A stretch of 5,703 nt of DNA, taken from CALMFQ01 sp964495595 (lineage in GTDB: Bacteria > Pseudomonadota > Gammaproteobacteria > Burkholderiales > SCOH01). The translations under genes and the position numbers were made by a program. The stretch covers positions 1 through 5,703 of the forward strand of contig CAZBWH010000121.1 of assembly GCA_964495595.1 (NCBI GenBank). Direction: 5' to 3'. Positions 1-5,554 of this stretch are shown here, piece by piece (the first letter of the stretch is position 1; each line of letters starts with the position of its first letter). Under the pieces are notes generated by a model. The model was not told the DNA's origin and did not search any database. It saw nothing but the letters and a program-made list of their open reading frames with translations.

Positions 1-25
1 CACTGGCCTGCAAGCCAATAGGGGC

Positions 26-52
26 GCGGCCTGCAGGCCGGCTGCAAGCCGC
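26..52 (-). terminator. GC-rich hairpin after the operon, possible terminator
   Basis: Two 11-nt arms (26-36 and 42-52) pair around a 5-nt loop. Ten pairs are Watson-Crick; the remaining position is G-U in the minus-strand transcript. The hairpin starts 29 nt past the oxidoreductase stop codon, where a terminator would be expected. Neither strand has a U-rich run after the stem (the minus-strand continuation is GCCCCTATT), so it is not a canonical Rho-independent terminator. It could instead be an RNA-protecting 3' hairpin or a Rho-assisted stop. An outer pair of 8-nt complementary segments (12-19 and 75-82) flanks it and could extend the structure. Confidence 0.4.
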
Positions 53-81
53 TTCCAGAGCGGGCTGCAGGGTGATTGGCT

Positions 82-1221
82 TTAACGCAGCTGGCGCAGG
101 TACTGGCGTTCGAAGGCGCGTTTGGCCCAGTGGAACAGGCGGGAGGCTGGCAGGGCCAGGGTGCGTTGGGCGTTGCGGTAGACCAGCATGCCCTTGTTGC
201 CGCTGTCGACGATGCAGGCCAGTTCGGCGTCGGCGCGGGTGTGGGGTGGCTGGCCGGCGAGGGCGCGCAGCAGGTTGTCGGCGGCGGCTTTGGCCTGGAT
301 TTCGGCCATGTGGGCCTGTTTGGGTAGCCAGTCTGGGCCGGGGTAGCTGCCGGCGTCGCCGGCGACGAACACCCGCTCGCTGCCCACTACCCGGCAGTAT
401 TCATCGGCCTGGAAAAACCCGCCGGCCGAGCGGGCGAGGCCGCTGGCTTCGGCCCATTGCGGGCCGGTGAGGCCGGGCATGAACAGGATCAGGTCGGCCG
501 GCACCTGGCCGCCTTCGGTGTGCACGGCGTTGGCAGACAGGCTTTTCAGCTTGTGGCCCAGATGGGTGTGGATGTCGCGCCGCTGCATTTCTGCCAGCAA
601 ACCGGCCACTGCCTTGGCGCCCAGCCGCTGCCCCGGTTGGGCGGCGGGGTTGAAGAAGGTCAGCTCGAACGACTGGCGCTTGCCTTGCTGGCGCAGCCAG
701 GTGTCTACCCCGAACAGCAATTCGAACATCGGCCCGCCGCGCATCGCCGAGGGTTCCTGCGGGTTGCCGCCGAAGCCGAAGGCAATCCGGCCGCCTGCCA
801 TTTGCCGCAGGCGCTGGCCGATGGTTTCGGCGGCGCTGATGCCCTCGCACAGGGTCAGCGCGTGTTCGATGCCCGGCAGTTGTTTGATGAAGCGGCCGCC
901 GGTGGCGATGATCAGCGCGTCGTTGTGAATCTCGCCGTGATCGGTCTGCACGATGCGGCCGCCGTCGCGCAGCCCGGTAACGCTGGCCTGGGTGTGTTGC
1001 AGGCGGTGTTTATCCAGAAACGGCTGCAGCGGCAGGCTCAGGTCGGCCCCTTGCCGGAGCCCGGTGGGAATCCAGATCAGGCTGGGCAGGTAGACGAACG
1101 TCAGGCTGGGCGAAACGATGCGGATGCTGGCGTGCGGCGCCTGCCGGCGCAGTTCGCGGGCGGCCTTGAGTGCGGCAAAGCCGGCGCCGAGGATGACGAT
1201 GTGCGGCGTGGTGTGGTTCAT
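82..1221 (-). CDS. FAD-dependent oxidoreductase, sulfide:quinone reductase-like
   Basis: A 379-residue flavoprotein of the pyridine nucleotide-disulfide/NDH-2/sulfide:quinone reductase superfamily. The N-terminal dinucleotide-binding fold is clear: a beta strand leads into GAGF at residues 12-15. ATGG at 106-109 and VFVAGDAG at 284-291 match the other FAD-contacting motifs. The C-terminus (about 362-379, rich in W, K, R, F, Y) resembles the amphipathic membrane-anchoring tail of this group. There are only three cysteines (125, 276, 336). The segment around 150-170, where true sulfide:quinone reductases have a catalytic cysteine before a GPxxE-like stretch, reads SAMRGGPMFE and has none, so sulfide oxidation is doubtful; quinone, NAD(P)H or a small redox compound is possible. 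The ATG overlaps the ATPase stop by 4 nt (ATGA), with a GGGAG ribosome site upstream, which shows co-transcription with the exporter. Family assignment is firm; substrate is unknown. Confidence 0.85.
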   Translation of the reverse strand: MNHTTPHIVILGAGFAALKAARELRRQAPHASIRIVSPSLTFVYLPSLIWIPTGLRQGADLSLPLQPFLDKHRLQHTQASVTGLRDGGRIVQTDHGEIHNDALIIATGGRFIKQLPGIEHALTLCEGISAAETIGQRLRQMAGGRIAFGFGGNPQEPSAMRGGPMFELLFGVDTWLRQQGKRQSFELTFFNPAAQPGQRLGAKAVAGLLAEMQRRDIHTHLGHKLKSLSANAVHTEGGQVPADLILFMPGLTGPQWAEASGLARSAGGFFQADEYCRVVGSERVFVAGDAGSYPGPDWLPKQAHMAEIQAKAAADNLLRALAGQPPHTRADAELACIVDSGNKGMLVYRNAQRTLALPASRLFHWAKRAFERQYLRQLR

Positions 1222-1952
1222 GCTGAAGCTCCCGGTTCAGGTGTCAGGGCGGCTTGGCCCGGCTGCTCGTGGGTCTGGCCATCGCGGATCTGGTAAATGC
1301 GTTTGAAGGTGGGGATGATTTTTTCGTCATGGGTGACGACAATCACCGCAGTGTGAAACTGCTGCGCCATCTGGTTGAGGATGCGGATCACGGCCAGCGC
1401 CCGTTCGCTGTCCAGCGGCGCGGTTGGCTCGTCGGCCAGGATCACCGGCGGCCGGTTGACCAGCGCCCGCGCAATCGCCACCCGCTGCTGCTCGCCGCCG
1501 GACAGCCGGGTGGGCATGGCGCTGGCGCGGTGGGCCACGTCCAGCGCCTGCAGCAATTGCAGCGCCTGTTGCCGTGCCTGCGCATTGGGCTGGCCGGCCA
1601 GCATTGGCAGCAGCGCCACGTTGTCCAGCACATCCAGAAACGGGATCAGATACGGCGCCTGGAACACGAAACCGATCTGGTCGCGCCGCAGGGCGCGCAG
1701 ATCGGCCACCTGCCAGCCTTGGTCGTAAATCACCTTGCCGCCCAGCGTCATGCGCCCGGCGCTGGGCTCGATCACCGCGCCCAGGCATTTCAGCAGTGTG
1801 CTTTTGCCCGAGCCGGACGGCCCGATCAGGCCGACGACTTCGCCCGGCGCCACCCGCAGGTTTACCCCCTTCAGCGCATCGACGGCGGTATCGCCCTGGC
1901 CGTAGCGCTTGCGCAGGCCTTCAATGATGATGCCGTTGTGCGTGTCAGCCAC
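1218..1952 (-). CDS. ABC transporter ATPase, MacB/LolD/DevA-like
   Basis: The nucleotide-binding subunit of the exporter, cytoplasmic and paired with the adjacent permease. From the GTG start the protein has 244 residues. Motifs appear in order: Walker A GPSGSGKST at 44-52, Q-loop FVFQ ending at Gln98, signature LSGGEQQR at 150-157, Walker B VILADEPT at 170-177 followed by the D-loop, and the switch histidine in VVTHDE at 208. All catalytic residues are present, so it should hydrolyse ATP. The D-loop reads APLD rather than the commoner GNLD or AALD of this group. I chose GTG at 1952 over the longer GTG at 1988 because a GGAGG site sits 6 nt before it, the start overlaps the permease stop by 8 nt, and the extra 12 residues are basic and outside the fold. 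The tail after residue 228 is poorly conserved in character. Confidence 0.93.
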   Translation of the reverse strand: MADTHNGIIIEGLRKRYGQGDTAVDALKGVNLRVAPGEVVGLIGPSGSGKSTLLKCLGAVIEPSAGRMTLGGKVIYDQGWQVADLRALRRDQIGFVFQAPYLIPFLDVLDNVALLPMLAGQPNAQARQQALQLLQALDVAHRASAMPTRLSGGEQQRVAIARALVNRPPVILADEPTAPLDSERALAVIRILNQMAQQFHTAVIVVTHDEKIIPTFKRIYQIRDGQTHEQPGQAALTPEPGASA

Positions 1953-3168
1953 CGATTGCCTCCGCCGGGTCGATTTTGAGTGCGGCACGAATCGCCAGCG
2001 CGCTGGCGACGATGCAGATGACCATCACCGCTACCAGACCGCGCACCGCGTCGGCCGGCTCCAGCAGCACATATTTGGGAAACGCCGGCGCCCAGAAAGT
2101 GGCAACGGTCTTGCCGACCACGAAGCCGATCAGCCCCAGCGCCACGGCCTGCTGGACGATCATCGCGGCAATGGTCCGGTTGCGGGTGCCAATCAGCTTG
2201 AGCACCGCGATTTCCCGGATTTTGCCCATGGTCAGGGTGTAGATGATGAAAGCGACAATGGCGGCGCTGACAATCGCCAGAATCACCAGAAACATGCCGA
2301 TCTGGCGCGCCGAGGTGGCAATCAGCTTGGCTACCAGAATGTCTTCCATTTGCAGCCGGGTGTAGGCGGACAGCCGCTTCCAGCGGCGGATCGGCTCGGC
2401 CACGTTGTCAGGATCGCTGCCCGGCGCCAGCTGCACCAGAATCGCGTTGACGTAGGGGTAGCTGTCCTGCAGCGCCTGCACTGCCGGCAGCAGGCCGGGC
2501 TGGGCCGGGTTGTTGAGCACGGGGTTGCGCTCGGTGCGGGTGCGCTGGCGCACGATGGCATCGTTATCCTTGAGGAATTGCGCCTGCTGCGCATCCTTGA
2601 GCGGAATGAACACCATCGGATCGCCGCCCGACGACACCGTGCGGCGCGACACGCCCACCACCGTGTAAACCTGCCGGCGGATGCGAATCCGCTCGCCCAG
2701 TTGCAGCCCGGTCGATACATCGGCCACCGCTTCGTAATGGCCGCGCACCAGCTGCCGCCCGGCCAGCAAAAAGCGCGGGTGGCCCGGCGTGCCCGGCCCG
2801 TCGGCTGCCACGCCGACAATCATCGCCCGCACGTCGTTGCCGCTCGTCTGGCCACCCGGTAGCACCCGGCGGATCTGCATGGTGAGATAGGTGACATTGG
2901 CCGCCCGCGCCACACCCGGCATGGCGCGGATGCTGCGGTAGAGGTCGGCGTCGAGGCTGGACGATTCCGCATACGGCCCCTGGGTATCCTGTTGCACCAC
3001 CCACAGATCGGCGCCGCTGTTGTCGAGCAGCACTTTGGCATCGTCGACCATGCCGCGATACACACCGGCCATGGTGAGGGTGACGCCGATCAGCAACCCC
3101 AGCCCCAGCCCGGTAAAAACAAACTTGCCCCAGGCATGCAGAATGTCGCGTCCGGCAAGGCTGATCAT
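1945..3168 (-). CDS. ABC transporter permease, FtsX/MacB (DevC-like) family
   Basis: The inner-membrane subunit of the exporter, 407 residues. Topology read from the sequence: one hydrophobic helix at about 17-37, a large periplasmic domain at about 38-285 (MacB periplasmic-core type), then three helices at about 289-312, 333-358 and 374-396. This 1+3 arrangement is the type VII ABC layout (MacB, LolCE, FtsX, DevC), in which the periplasmic domain moves with ATP hydrolysis to push substrate outward rather than carry it through the membrane. The segment GKIREIAVLKLIGTRNRTI at about 315-333 is the cytoplasmic coupling region typical of FtsX-like domains, and the C-terminus ends with the usual KIDPAEAI-type motif. 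The ATG overlaps the adaptor stop by 4 nt (ATGA), with GGGAAG upstream. The order adaptor-permease-ATPase is that of DevBCA operons. Substrate cannot be inferred. Confidence 0.92.
   Translation of the reverse strand: MISLAGRDILHAWGKFVFTGLGLGLLIGVTLTMAGVYRGMVDDAKVLLDNSGADLWVVQQDTQGPYAESSSLDADLYRSIRAMPGVARAANVTYLTMQIRRVLPGGQTSGNDVRAMIVGVAADGPGTPGHPRFLLAGRQLVRGHYEAVADVSTGLQLGERIRIRRQVYTVVGVSRRTVSSGGDPMVFIPLKDAQQAQFLKDNDAIVRQRTRTERNPVLNNPAQPGLLPAVQALQDSYPYVNAILVQLAPGSDPDNVAEPIRRWKRLSAYTRLQMEDILVAKLIATSARQIGMFLVILAIVSAAIVAFIIYTLTMGKIREIAVLKLIGTRNRTIAAMIVQQAVALGLIGFVVGKTVATFWAPAFPKYVLLEPADAVRGLVAVMVICIVASALAIRAALKIDPAEAIGG
1959..1963 (-). promoter_or_regulatory. Ribosome binding site deciding the ATPase GTG start
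   Basis: GGAGG on the minus strand lies 6 nt before the GTG at 1952 and inside the last codons of the permease gene. It supports the shorter ATPase start and suggests coupling of ATPase translation to the end of permease translation. Confidence 0.75.
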
Positions 3169-4376
3169 CGCCGGCTTCCCGCACCGGCCACACCGGGCAG
3201 CGCCTCAACCGGCTTGATCCGCGTGTCGGCGCTCAACGCCTTCTGGCTGTAAACCACCACCTGTTCGCCGCCGCGCAAGCCCTGGCGCACCTGAACCTTG
3301 CCGTTCAGATCGCCGGCACCCAGCGCCACTGGCTGAAAGCGCAGCCGCCCGTTATCCACCAGCCACACGCCGACCTGGCCGTTCTGCCGCTGGATGCTGG
3401 CATTGTCGATCACCGGGCCGGCCGGCAGGCTGGCGAGCGTAACCGTCACTTCCGCCAGCTCGCCGATCGGCGGGGTGATCGCCCCGGCAAAGCCCACTTT
3501 GGCCAGGATTTCTTCCGTGGTCGCGTCGGCGTAGGGCTCGATTCGCTCCACCTTGCCCGGCAGCGGCGCATCGCCCTGCGAGCGCAGCACGATCTGCGCC
3601 GCCAGCCCCGCCTGCAGCCCGGCGGCGCGTTGCTGGTCAAACCGCACATCCAGCCACAGCCCGCCGTGTTCCACGATCTCCAGCACCGCCTGCCCCGCCA
3701 GCAGCGTGGTGCCCGGATCGGCATTGCGGCGCACCACCCAGCCATCCACCGGCGCACGCAGCGTCAGATTGTCGCGCTGGCGGCGGCTGGCTTCGCGCTC
3801 GGCCTGCAGTCGCTGCCGTTCCTGTTCGGCACTGGCCAGCGCCGCCTGCGCCACCCGCAACCCGGCCTGTGCCGCCTGCCATTCCTGCCGCTTGGCCAAG
3901 GTCAGCTCGGGGCTGGCAAAACCGCTGGCCTGCAATTGGGCGTAACGCTGCGCCTGCTGGGCGGCGAATTCCTGCCGCACCTGTGCCTCGTCGCGTTGCG
4001 CACGGGCCGCCACGATTCCCGCATCGGCACGCTGCAGCGCCGCCTGCTGCGCCGCCACCCGCTGATCCAGATCCACCGGCTCGACCTCTGCCAGCCATTG
4101 CCCGGCCCGCACCGGGTCGCCGGTCTGCACCGCCACCCGGCTCAAGCGGCCGGCGCTGGTCGGCCCCACCTTGTGCGTCGCCCGCGCCACCACGTTGCCG
4201 GTGCCGAACAACGCCGGCGTCAGCGGCTGTTTTTCCACCTTGCCCAGCACCACCGCCACCGGCGCCAGCGGCCCGGAATTCAGCGCCACGTAGCCAAACA
4301 CCGCCAGCAGCGGCAACAACACGGCAATCAGCAGCAGCGTGCGCCGGCTTTCCGGCGCCAGAGATTTCAGCGGCAT
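3165..4376 (-). CDS. Periplasmic adaptor (membrane fusion protein, HlyD/DevB-like)
   Basis: A 403-residue adaptor that would bridge the inner-membrane ABC permease and an outer-membrane channel. A single membrane anchor lies at about 13-31, with a short basic cytoplasmic start. The first half of the lipoyl domain is at about 68-99 (GRLSRVAVQTGDPVRAGQWLAEV style). A long alpha-helical hairpin rich in Ala, Gln, Arg and Glu runs from about 100 to 200. The second lipoyl half is at about 203-235 (LRAPVDGWVV, then GTTLLAGQ), followed by a beta-barrel domain (about 238-315) and a membrane-proximal domain (about 318-388). The start ATG lies inside the final codons of the TetR gene (10-nt overlap), with a GGGGG ribosome site about 9 nt upstream. 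No lipobox cysteine is present, so it is anchored by the helix and not as a lipoprotein. No outer-membrane factor is in the window. Confidence 0.92.
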   Translation of the reverse strand: MPLKSLAPESRRTLLLIAVLLPLLAVFGYVALNSGPLAPVAVVLGKVEKQPLTPALFGTGNVVARATHKVGPTSAGRLSRVAVQTGDPVRAGQWLAEVEPVDLDQRVAAQQAALQRADAGIVAARAQRDEAQVRQEFAAQQAQRYAQLQASGFASPELTLAKRQEWQAAQAGLRVAQAALASAEQERQRLQAEREASRRQRDNLTLRAPVDGWVVRRNADPGTTLLAGQAVLEIVEHGGLWLDVRFDQQRAAGLQAGLAAQIVLRSQGDAPLPGKVERIEPYADATTEEILAKVGFAGAITPPIGELAEVTVTLASLPAGPVIDNASIQRQNGQVGVWLVDNGRLRFQPVALGAGDLNGKVQVRQGLRGGEQVVVYSQKALSADTRIKPVEALPGVAGAGSRR

Positions 4377-4972
4377 GATGTCAGCCCCCGTTGATACAGG
4401 CCGAACACCGCATCCGCCTGTTTTGGCATGTGTTCGATCTCGCCCGTCAGCAGCGATTGCATCACCAGCCCCTGAATGGTGCCGATGAACAACATCGCCG
4501 CCGTTGGCGTATCCACCTCGGCCGCAATCTCACCGCCGGCACGGCCACGCTCGATCTGCGCCGCCAGTCGGGCGCGGTATTGCTGCAGCAGCGCCAGCAC
4601 CACCTGTTTGGCCGGCGTCGGCTCCGGGTGCTGCAATTCGCCAAACAACATGCGCGGCACCCCCGGATAGCTGGCCACAAACCCGACATGCGCGTTGAAC
4701 ATCGCCCGCAACGCAGCCAACGGCGCCAGATCGGCCGACGCCTGATCGATGCGGCCCAGCAACTCGGCAGCGACCCAGTTCATCGCCGCCTCCCAGATCG
4801 CTTCCTTGCTCGGAAAATGGCGAAACAACGCCCCCTGCGTCACCTGCATCTCGGCGGCAATCGCCGCCGTAGTAATCGAGCCCGGATTCTGCCGCCCGGC
4901 CAGCCGGATCACGGTTTCAACCGTCACCGCCCGCCGCGCATCGGCCGACAGATGTTTGCCTGGGGTATCCAT
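4367..4972 (-). CDS. TetR/AcrR-family transcriptional regulator
   Basis: A 201-residue regulator, the usual TetR-family size. The N-terminal DNA-binding domain has the helix-turn-helix at about 33-52 (ITTAAIAAEMQVTQGALFRHF region), followed by the family's FPSKEAIWEAA helix-4 signature. Residues from about 65 on form the ligand-binding and dimerisation domain; nothing in it identifies the ligand. It is the first gene of the operon and its stop overlaps the adaptor start by 10 nt, so it probably represses its own operon. I placed the start at ATG 4972, with GGAG at 4979-4976 only 3 nt upstream. A TTG at 4984 would add four residues but has no ribosome site and directly abuts the operator, so I consider it less likely. 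Confidence 0.9.
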   Translation of the reverse strand: MDTPGKHLSADARRAVTVETVIRLAGRQNPGSITTAAIAAEMQVTQGALFRHFPSKEAIWEAAMNWVAAELLGRIDQASADLAPLAALRAMFNAHVGFVASYPGVPRMLFGELQHPEPTPAKQVVLALLQQYRARLAAQIERGRAGGEIAAEVDTPTAAMLFIGTIQGLVMQSLLTGEIEHMPKQADAVFGLYQRGLTSCR

Positions 4973-4984
4973 AAGCTCCGCCAA

Positions 4985-5008
4985 AAGATAGTGAGTGATT
5001 ACTATCTT
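4985..5008. promoter_or_regulatory. Palindromic operator, probable TetR-family binding site
   Basis: Perfect 8-bp arms AAGATAGT (4985-4992) and ACTATCTT (5001-5008) flank an 8-bp spacer. The 24-bp site ends 12 bp before the regulator's ATG and covers the predicted -10 box and transcription start. Size, symmetry and position fit a TetR-type operator used for autorepression and control of the downstream exporter genes. Binding is inferred from position. Confidence 0.7.
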
Positions 5009-5031
5009 AGCGGCGACAGGGTAAATTGCAA
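5004..5031 (-). promoter_or_regulatory. Predicted promoter of the regulator-exporter operon
   Basis: On the minus strand, TTGCAA at 5031-5026 (-35) and TAAGAT at 5009-5004 (-10) are separated by 16 nt; each matches the sigma-70 consensus at four of six positions. Transcription would begin near 4997, inside the inverted repeat, leaving a leader of about 25 nt before the ATG. This is the only good sigma-70-like pair I see upstream of the operon, but the match is moderate. Confidence 0.45.
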
Positions 5032-5042
5032 GCCCGCTGAGG

Positions 5043-5204
5043 ATGCCGGGCCAAATCAGTTTGGCTGCCTGCGTGGGTTACACCGTGTGCAAAAGCAACG
5101 ACGTGCTGATCGCCACCTGGTGTATTGCCGAAGGTGTACCGCTGCTGGCCGACGACCGCGATTTCGAACCGTTTGCCCGGCATCTTGGCCTGCAATTGTT
5201 GTAG
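5043..5204 (+). pseudogene. Truncated VapC (PIN-domain) toxin remnant
   Basis: A short open frame (53 codons from ATG 5043 to TAG 5202-5204) whose last 42 codons, from 5076, read like the C-terminal third of a VapC ribonuclease toxin. It has GYTVCKSNDVLIATW, then EGVPLLADDRDFEPF and a final HLGLQLL. The two late acidic PIN-domain positions are recognisable (Asp20 in NDVLIA and the DxDF-type Asp38/Asp40 region). The N-terminal two thirds, with the first catalytic Asp and the conserved Glu, are missing; the regulator promoter occupies that space. Family members usually have about 130 residues. In many relatives the residue after YTV is Arg, so the Cys here (TGC) may be a decayed CGC. The ten codons before 5076 look unrelated and may be out of frame. 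There is no ribosome site and no vapB partner, so it is very probably nonfunctional. Confidence 0.65.
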
Positions 5205-5242
5205 CCATCGCCCTATGCCGATTTCCGCCACACGGCGCTTGA

Positions 5243-5251
5243 TGCCATAAT
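5243..5251 (+). promoter_or_regulatory. Extended -10 promoter element of the toxin-antitoxin module
   Basis: TGC followed by CATAAT (5246-5251) forms an extended -10 element with five of six consensus bases. No convincing -35 box is seen about 17 bp upstream, which is common for extended -10 promoters. Transcription would start near 5258, inside the palindrome at 5251-5270. Confidence 0.5.
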
Positions 5252-5270
5252 GCATTACAAATGTAATGCA
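5251..5270. promoter_or_regulatory. Palindromic operator of the toxin-antitoxin module
   Basis: Perfect 9-bp arms TGCATTACA (5251-5259) and TGTAATGCA (5262-5270) surround a 2-bp centre. The site lies between the -10 element and the ribosome site of the antitoxin, where self-repression by an antitoxin or toxin-antitoxin complex would act. A further half-site, TAATGCA at 5248-5254, overlaps the left arm and makes a second 10-bp palindrome (5248-5257). Ribbon-helix-helix antitoxins commonly bind such tandem half-sites; binding here is inferred. Confidence 0.7.
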
Positions 5271-5281
5271 AAGGATAAGTC

Positions 5282-5554
5282 ATGAAAACGGCAACGATTC
5301 CCGCTCTGCGGGTTGATCCCGCGTTGCGGCAGGCGGCGGAAGACGTATTGCAGGCAGGCGAAACCTTGTCCGGCTTCGTTGAACAGTCGGTACGGACAAA
5401 CATCGAGCGCCGCCGGCAGCAACAGGCGTTTATTGCCCGAGGCCTGACGGCGCGTGACGAGGCGCGGGAGAATGGTGACTACCTTGCCGCAAGCGATGTC
5501 CTGCAGGAGCTGGATGACATGCTGGCCGACGCTGAGCGCAAAGCCGCCCGGTGA
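5282..5554 (+). CDS. Antitoxin of a ParDE/RelBE-type module (ribbon-helix-helix-like)
   Basis: A 90-residue protein that resembles the YlcI/YnfO-type small antitoxins found next to ParE/RelE toxins. The N-terminus (about 3-42) fits a ribbon-helix-helix DNA-binding fold: a short strand (TIPALRV), then two helices, the second in GETLSGFVEQSVRTNIERR. The remainder (about 43-90) is charged and helical with DEARENGDYLAASDVLQELDDML, as expected for a segment that wraps and neutralises the toxin. The start ATG has AAGGA 6 nt upstream and follows the palindromic operator directly. Its stop overlaps the next start as GTGA, the tight coupling typical of toxin-antitoxin pairs. It would neutralise the toxin and repress its own promoter; both roles are inferred from family and context. 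Confidence 0.85.
   Translation: MKTATIPALRVDPALRQAAEDVLQAGETLSGFVEQSVRTNIERRRQQQAFIARGLTARDEARENGDYLAASDVLQELDDMLADAERKAAR

Noticed and set aside
457..1296. Long plus-strand open frame opposite the oxidoreductase
   Set aside because: It is antisense to a gene with intact FAD motifs, crosses the oxidoreductase/ATPase junction and has no ribosome site or recognisable motif.
1740..1950. Variant D-loop (APLD) in the ATPase as a sign of an inactive ABC protein
   Set aside because: Walker A, Q-loop, signature, the Walker B Glu and switch His are all present, and D-loop variation at these positions is compatible with activity.
1953..1988. Longer ATPase start at GTG 1988
   Set aside because: It has no good ribosome site, would overlap the permease by 44 nt and adds 12 basic residues outside the ABC fold; GTG 1952 has GGAGG at a 6-nt distance.
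1909..2862. Long plus-strand open frame opposite the permease gene
   Set aside because: Its product is rich in His, Arg, Gln and Gly with no domain logic, and it lies fully opposite a permease with clear topology. GC-rich codon use on the minus strand keeps the opposite frame open.
3630..4394. Plus-strand open frame opposite the adaptor gene
   Set aside because: The product is a low-complexity His/Arg/Gln/Leu sequence, the reverse-strand image of the adaptor's Ala/Gln/Arg-rich coiled coil.
4973..4984. Longer regulator start at TTG 4984
   Set aside because: TTG is a rare start, no ribosome site precedes it, and it abuts the operator; ATG 4972 with GGAG just upstream is preferred, although the spacing is short.
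4391..5242. Plus-strand open frame running opposite the TetR gene and through the VapC remnant
   Set aside because: It reads through the TetR gene, its promoter and the VapC remnant in frames with no conserved features; only the 5076-5204 frame shows family similarity.
5007..5255. Minus-strand open frame in the gap between TetR and the antitoxin
   Set aside because: It is antisense to the VapC remnant, has no ribosome site, and its start lies in the toxin-antitoxin promoter.
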